Shown here one piece after another: positions 59,993-64,000 of a DNA stretch of 64,000 nucleotides (its first letter is position 1; each line of letters opens with the position of its first letter). The DNA is taken from the NCBI GenBank assembly GCA_902362725.1, contig CABIXM010000005.1, forward strand, positions 129,818 to 193,817, written 5' to 3'. The stretch comes from Clostridiaceae bacterium (GTDB taxonomy: Bacteria > Bacillota > Clostridia > Lachnospirales > Lachnospiraceae). The notes below the pieces were generated by a model that was given only the letters and a program-made list of their open reading frames with translations, did not search any database and had not been told where the DNA came from. The translations under genes and the position numbers were made by a program.

Positions 59993-60023
59993 ACACAGTT
60001 GTGAATAAAGTGAGTACAGAATC

Positions 60024-60593
60024 ATGGACAAAAGAATCAGTAAGACCCGGGACGCTATCATTGACGCTTATCTGGAATTGATTTTTGAGAAAAAAGAGCA
60101 GAAGATTACCATTTCCGAGCTGGCCCAGCGGGCCAACATCGCCCGCAAGACCTTTTACCTCCACTATGAATCCCTGGAGGATATCATGCGGGACGCCGCC
60201 CATCGAAAGATAGACGAGCTTCTTCATATTCTTGAGAAAAAGAGATTCTTTTCCAATCCTTTCGAGACGGACGTATTATTTCAGTCTCTGAATCAGCTGA
60301 TGGAACCGGATATTGAATTTTACCGCTTTCTTTCCAGGGAAAATCCCAATACCTTTTTCTGGACGGAAGTGAAGCGGATTATTATCAGTACCACCGTCGA
60401 GGTTTACCAGGATAAGGTGGATTTTCCTGCCCAGGAGCTGCGGCTTTACGCGGAATATTTCGTGGCGGGCGCAGTGGCCGTCTATGTAGCCTGGCTCCGC
60501 GGCGAACTGACCCTGCCGCTTTCGGATCTGGCGCGCATCTCCGGGGAGGCTACCTCCCATGGGATTCGGAAACCGAAGGAACTTAAGGCCTAG
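60024..60593 (+). CDS. TetR/AcrR-family regulator of the YhgE pair
   Basis: The 189-residue regulator has the TetR helix-turn-helix at about 9-55 (AIIDAYLELIFEKKEQKITI, SELAQRANIARKTFYLHYES) and an all-helical ligand domain. It resembles the DhaS/TetR_C_8-type regulators often found next to YhgE/Pip genes. Divergent transcription and the inverted repeat between the genes suggest that it represses both itself and the membrane pair until an effector binds (inference). Confidence 0.9.
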   Translation: MDKRISKTRDAIIDAYLELIFEKKEQKITISELAQRANIARKTFYLHYESLEDIMRDAAHRKIDELLHILEKKRFFSNPFETDVLFQSLNQLMEPDIEFYRFLSRENPNTFFWTEVKRIIISTTVEVYQDKVDFPAQELRLYAEYFVAGAVAVYVAWLRGELTLPLSDLARISGEATSHGIRKPKELKA

Positions 60594-60629
60594 GATTACG
60601 GACGAACGGCATCGGGTTACCATCCGATG

Positions 60630-60692
60630 AAAAAAGAAAAGGGAGAACACTCTTACAAGCAAGCTTGACGAATGTTCTCCCTTTTCTTTTTT
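60630..60692. terminator. bidirectional terminator between tetR and the GH18 gene
   Basis: AAAAAAGAAAAGGGAGAAC pairs perfectly with GTTCTCCCTTTTCTTTTTT across a 25-base loop and serves both convergent genes. Confidence 0.9.
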
Positions 60693-60714
60693 ACGCCGTT
60701 CTGGTTTTTTACGT

Positions 60715-62505
60715 TTAGTTGACGTATTTCAAAATCGTATCCCAGATATCCTGCCGCTCAAATCCGAGCTTCCATGCAGAAATACCCGCCAGGTTATATT
60801 CTTTAATCAGCGCCGCCTTCAGCGCGATGGATTCCTCTTCCTCCAGCCATACCTTATAGGTCTTGCCGTCGGACACATACTCCGCGTAATACTGGCCCGT
60901 GGTCTCGTCCCAGCTCTTTTCCGCGCCGTTGGTGGCCAGAATCTTGTCGATGGCGTCCATGCCGTAGGCTTTGCTGCTGACCACATTCGGTACATAATCA
61001 TCCGTGTCGGACTCCTGTGCCAGCTCCTCGGCGGTCTTAGGCCGCTCCTCCCAGAGCCTGGTGTAGAAGGGAACCGCATTGATGACCTTCTCCGCCGGAA
61101 CCTCCTTCAGCGTCTCCTCGATGCCCTCGCGCACCCAGTTAATACTTGCCACGCTTCCGGCCTCCTCGGAGCCCGCGTAATGCTCGTCATACCCCATGAT
61201 AATCAGGTAATCCGCCACCACGCCCTGCTCGGCCCTGTTATAGAAGCGATTGTGACCCGCCGGACGGTAATTATCCACAGAAAGGATGATGCCGTTCAGG
61301 CGGCACATAATGGACAGCTCCCGCAGGAACTCCACATAGCCCTTGGCGGACTCCTCATTGATGTACTCGAAGTCGATATTGATGCCGTCCAGATCGAACT
61401 CGATGGCCTTAGCGATCAGATTGCTGACCAGCCGCTGTCTGGATGAGGTCCGGGACAGAATCTCCTTGTCGGTAATGCTGTCCTTGTGGGTGATATCCTC
61501 CACCAGCGCCCACACCTCGATGTTGTTCTGATGGCAGTAGTTTACATAAGTCTGGCTTGCCAGAGAATCAATGTTGCCGTCATCATCCTTCAGGAAGAAC
61601 CAGGTGGGAGAAATGGTGGTCAGACCCTTGGTATTCGCAATGGTCTCCAGCACCTTGCTGTTGGCGTCCGCGTTGGTCACCTGATGCCATGCCATATTGA
61701 TGGTATAATCCTTGGAAATGTTCGTGTACTCGGGCTCGGTGTAATTGGACTCGGTGGTCTCCTCACCCTTCTGGCCCAGGTATTTATTGCGGATGTAGCC
61801 GATGAAGCCATTTGAAGTGCGCACCTTGGTCCAGTCGCCCACGTCCTCCTTCTCCTCCAGCACATACAGGATATCGCCCTTGGCTACATCGGTCAGAATC
61901 GGACTCTTGATGCCTGCCCGGTAGCGGACATTACCGTTCTTCTTCACGGTCGCTGTCTCCGCAGTGCCGAATTTGGTCTTGATATTGACGCGGTTTACCT
62001 CGTCCGTCATCAGCTCATACTGAATACCGGTATATTTCTGAATATATTTCAAGGCCACATAAGCCGTATCGCCGTCCACCTTCACCGGCGTGTAATCCTC
62101 GGTGTAGGACTGCTTCGCCACCGTATAGGTATTGCTTCCCACAGAAGCGGTAATCAGCTCCGTCGGCGTCGTATACAACAGCAGATTTTCCTGGGAATCC
62201 CAGTAGAAACGGGAATTCAGGTAATCATACAGGGTATCAGTGGTCACATAGGGCTCGCCGTCGATGATTTTGGCCTTAAAGTCCATCATCTGATCATTTA
62301 AAATCACTGCCGCCTCGTCGCCGGTCGTCACCTCAAAATAAGTATTCCAGCTCATGCGCTCCTTGGAGGGGCTATATTTCTCATAAAGGAAAGCGAACAT
62401 TATGCCTGCCAGAATCAGCACAGCCAGTACAAGTACTGCCAGCATGGGCGCCGCGTTTCGTCTTCCCCGGGATCTTCTTCGTCTCTTTCGTTTTGTCGTT
62501 GCCAT
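60715..62505 (-). CDS. GH18 family protein with SH3 domain, YaaH/SleL-like
   Basis: This 596-residue membrane-anchored protein should bind and cleave, or only bind, cell-wall glycan. After a basic start (KRKRRRRSRGRR) come one membrane helix (21-43), a copper-amine-oxidase-N-like domain (about 60-185) and a bacterial SH3 domain (about 188-245). A GH18 barrel (about 265-596) follows, with the catalytic DGINIDFEY and MGYDEHYAGS. The layout is that of clostridial spore-cortex or wall N-acetylglucosaminidases. It has an unusually long leader. Start at 62505 follows GGAGG. Confidence 0.92.
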   Translation of the reverse strand: MATTKRKRRRRSRGRRNAAPMLAVLVLAVLILAGIMFAFLYEKYSPSKERMSWNTYFEVTTGDEAAVILNDQMMDFKAKIIDGEPYVTTDTLYDYLNSRFYWDSQENLLLYTTPTELITASVGSNTYTVAKQSYTEDYTPVKVDGDTAYVALKYIQKYTGIQYELMTDEVNRVNIKTKFGTAETATVKKNGNVRYRAGIKSPILTDVAKGDILYVLEEKEDVGDWTKVRTSNGFIGYIRNKYLGQKGEETTESNYTEPEYTNISKDYTINMAWHQVTNADANSKVLETIANTKGLTTISPTWFFLKDDDGNIDSLASQTYVNYCHQNNIEVWALVEDITHKDSITDKEILSRTSSRQRLVSNLIAKAIEFDLDGINIDFEYINEESAKGYVEFLRELSIMCRLNGIILSVDNYRPAGHNRFYNRAEQGVVADYLIIMGYDEHYAGSEEAGSVASINWVREGIEETLKEVPAEKVINAVPFYTRLWEERPKTAEELAQESDTDDYVPNVVSSKAYGMDAIDKILATNGAEKSWDETTGQYYAEYVSDGKTYKVWLEEEESIALKAALIKEYNLAGISAWKLGFERQDIWDTILKYVN

Positions 62506-62797
62506 AGCAGAAACCTCCTATCGGGTCTATCATAACAGAATTTTCTTCCCACGTCACCCATTTTCGACAGGTTTTACGGCATTTTTTCAGCGGATGAAGC
62601 TTACGGCCCGGTCTGTAAGGCTCGGAGGGGACCTCGCCTGTTTTCACGACTTCGGGCCGCAGCCGCCCGCTCCCCAAAAGGAGATCGTGATATATTATTC
62701 CGGAAAAGACCGCCGTTACTCTCTCTGAAAACTCTTTATCTGTCAATCGTGGAAAACGCACCGATGCGGTGCCTGAGAAATACGGTTCATCCGCCAT
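62381..62797 (-). CDS. doubtful small ORF in the GH18 leader
   Basis: An ATG at 62797 with a good site (CTACGGAGG, 62800s) opens a 138-codon frame, MADEPYFSGTASVRFPRLTD and on, that runs about 120 bases into the GH18 gene in another frame. The first 60 codons look protein-like but match no family I know, and the long overlap argues against a full-length product. It may be a leader ORF, a decayed gene, or chance. Confidence 0.2.
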   Translation of the reverse strand: MADEPYFSGTASVRFPRLTDKEFSERVTAVFSGIIYHDLLLGSGRLRPEVVKTGEVPSEPYRPGRKLHPLKKCRKTCRKWVTWEENSVMIDPIGGFCYGNDKTKETKKIPGKTKRGAHAGSTCTGCADSGRHNVRFPL

Positions 62798-62890
62798 GGC
62801 GGACCTCCGTAGATAAAAGCCTGGCTTACCCTGGGCTTCTGTAAAAATCGTGTTCTGCGCTGCCTCCCTTCCCCGGGCGGCTTTTCCAGA
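62506..62890 (-). other. long leader of the GH18 gene
   Basis: From the predicted promoter to the start codon there are about 380 bases. Visible hairpins include TCCGCC/GGCGGA, GCACCG/CGGTGC and GCCCAGG.../...CCAGGCTT, and CTTTTATCT can pair with AGATAAAG around the first two. This could be a structured leader, but it fits no riboswitch consensus that I can recall. With the small ORF it accounts for most of the 563-base gap. Confidence 0.35.
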
Positions 62891-62893
62891 TTC

Positions 62894-62923
62894 ATTATAA
62901 CCTTCTCTTTCCCCAAAATGCAA
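62894..62923 (-). promoter_or_regulatory. promoter of the GH18 gene
   Basis: Minus-strand TTGCAT (62918-62923) and TATAAT (62894-62899), 18 bases apart. Confidence 0.55.
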
Positions 62924-62993
62924 GCAAATTGGAAAATTTATGAAATTTTTAGACATGGCCAGAATTTTTCACAATTTCCTTGCAGATTCAATA

Positions 62994-63022
62994 TTGTATC
63001 TCCCTGCTGTTTTGTATATAAT
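62994..63022 (+). promoter_or_regulatory. promoter of mecA
   Basis: TTGTAT (62994-62999) and TATAAT (63017-63022), 17 bases apart, about 45 bases before the start codon. Confidence 0.7.
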
Positions 63023-63068
63023 AGAGTTGAAACCCTTTTGAGATTTTATTTATTGGATGTGAGGATAT

Positions 63069-63827
63069 ATGAAGATAGAAAAGATAAACGACAACCAGAT
63101 ACGCTGCACCCTGACCAGAGACGATCTGAATAACCGTCAGATCAAGCTCAGTGAACTGGCCTACGGTACAGAAAAGGCAAAAGAGCTGTTTCGGGATATG
63201 ATGCAGCAGGCAGCCATCGAATTTGGTTTCGAGGCTGACAATATTCCGCTGATGATCGAAGCGATCCCCCTGCCCAATGAATGTATCGTCCTGATCATTA
63301 CCAAGGTAGAGGATCCGGAGGAGCTGGATACCCGCTTCGCCAAATTCGCGCCGGGCGGCGACAATACCGTTCCCGCTCCTGAGGAGTTGGGCGACCTGGG
63401 CGGTCTCCTGCCGGAAGGCGCTGACAATGTCTTAGACATGTTCAAGAAGCTCATTGAAAAGAAGCTTCAGGACTCCACCGCCTCCAGCAAGGAGGAGCAG
63501 GCAGAAAAGGCCGTCTCTCTCGCTTCCGAGATTGACCTGACCCGCCTGTATTCCTTCCCGGATCTGGATACGATCATCGACGCGGCCCATGTGCTTCAGG
63601 GCTTCTATCAGGGTCACAACTCCCTGTACCGTCTGAAGCGGGACGGCGACTACTGCCTGATTATCCACAAGAGCAGCCACACCCCGGAAGAATTCAACAA
63701 GATTTCCAATATTCTCTCCGAGTACGGCAGCAACGAAAGATACTCCTCCGCAGGCGAGGCTTACCTGGCTGAGCATGAGGATCTGCTGATTGCAGGCGAG
63801 GCGCTGCAGAAGCTGGCTGGACTGTAA
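63069..63827 (+). CDS. mecA: adaptor protein MecA
   Basis: MecA hands substrate proteins to the ClpC unfoldase for ClpP to degrade and controls competence and stress regulators in Firmicutes. The 252-residue protein has the N-terminal substrate-binding domain (MKIEKINDNQIRCTLTRDDL, RDMMQQAAIEFGFEADNIPL), a linker and acidic stretch (about 95-155), and the C-terminal ClpC-binding domain (DLDTIIDAAHVLQGFYQGHN, LYRLKRDGDYCLIIH, LSEYGSNER). It has its own promoter and terminator. Confidence 0.94.
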   Translation: MKIEKINDNQIRCTLTRDDLNNRQIKLSELAYGTEKAKELFRDMMQQAAIEFGFEADNIPLMIEAIPLPNECIVLIITKVEDPEELDTRFAKFAPGGDNTVPAPEELGDLGGLLPEGADNVLDMFKKLIEKKLQDSTASSKEEQAEKAVSLASEIDLTRLYSFPDLDTIIDAAHVLQGFYQGHNSLYRLKRDGDYCLIIHKSSHTPEEFNKISNILSEYGSNERYSSAGEAYLAEHEDLLIAGEALQKLAGL

Positions 63828-63843
63828 AACAGACTGCATAACG

Positions 63844-63913
63844 AATCCCCGGACTCTGTTCTGTTATTTTCCGAATCTACGGAAGCATCTACAGAACAGA
63901 ATCCGGGGGTTTA
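63844..63913 (+). terminator. terminator of mecA
   Basis: AATCCCCGGACTCTGTTCTGT pairs with ACAGAACAGAATCCGGGGGTT with a small bulge and a hairpin loop, ending in TTT. The remaining bases to 64000 show no feature. Confidence 0.75.
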
Positions 63914-64000
63914 GACTAAAAAATTATAAACGAAGTAGTCTCTAAAAGCGCATTTCCCCCTTACCCCATAAATTTGTTGATTTTCAAATCTATGCAGCTG

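Noticed and set aside
62740-62890. Glycine riboswitch in the GH18 leader
   Set aside because: TTTCTCAGGCA recalls the glycine aptamer, but the other conserved segments and the aptamer pairing are absent; the target gene is also unrelated to glycine.

Overview
The window reads as a chromosomal segment of a spore-forming, fermentative Clostridia bacterium, most likely a Lachnospiraceae gut species. Sporulation markers (spoVG, spoVT with a sigma-G-type promoter, a cwlD-like amidase), a split glgC/glgD pair, D-lactate dehydrogenase and acetate kinase, sugar ABC transport and a FucI-type isomerase support this. No genus can be fixed from sequence alone.

Layout. 1-2.3 kb: a collapsed cobalt/nickel transporter remnant, an AT-rich HipA-like/HIRAN gene pair and a tRNA-Gln. 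2.4-9.4 kb: CDF metal exporter, pncB, LysR/aspA and a neurotransmitter-type Na+ symporter. 9.5-16.8 kb: one leftward alpha-glucoside operon (binding protein, two permeases, LacI, MsmX-type ATPase, an HPr-like protein without the PTS histidine, malQ) behind a promoter with tandem operators. 16.8-33.2 kb: spoVT, ldhA/ackA back to back, a GH25 lysozyme lipoprotein, two PpiC-type lipoproteins, mfd, pth, spoVG, glgD and glgC; the spoVG-pth-mfd-spoVT order echoes Bacillus. 33.5-38.7 kb: murC, a DnaA-box cluster, a DnaD-like primosome protein, a DnaC-like loader and prs. 38.7-43 kb: a two-component system with tandemly duplicated 3' ends and a polytopic membrane protein. 43-51.9 kb: ketose metabolism (class II aldolase, PfkB kinase, ketose 3-epimerase, LacI, FucI, AraC) whose own ABC transporter has been reduced to a chimeric stub. 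52-64 kb: dCMP deaminase-upp-rpiB, cwlD-like amidase, two large YhgE/Pip membrane proteins with a divergent TetR regulator, a GH18 YaaH-like protein and mecA.

The most unusual signals lie outside ordinary genes. Three families of dispersed intergenic elements have stems that change together while linkers and loops stay fixed, as expected for structured RNA or DNA elements under selection. Two unrelated transporter operons have each collapsed, in frame, into one short chimeric ORF (cbiM-cbiO and rbsA-rbsB type). DnaA boxes are built into the murC terminator. A HipA-like kinase is cut off just after its catalytic loop beside a HIRAN-domain partner, next to a tRNA gene.

All product names come from reading motifs and recalling families; no search was run.
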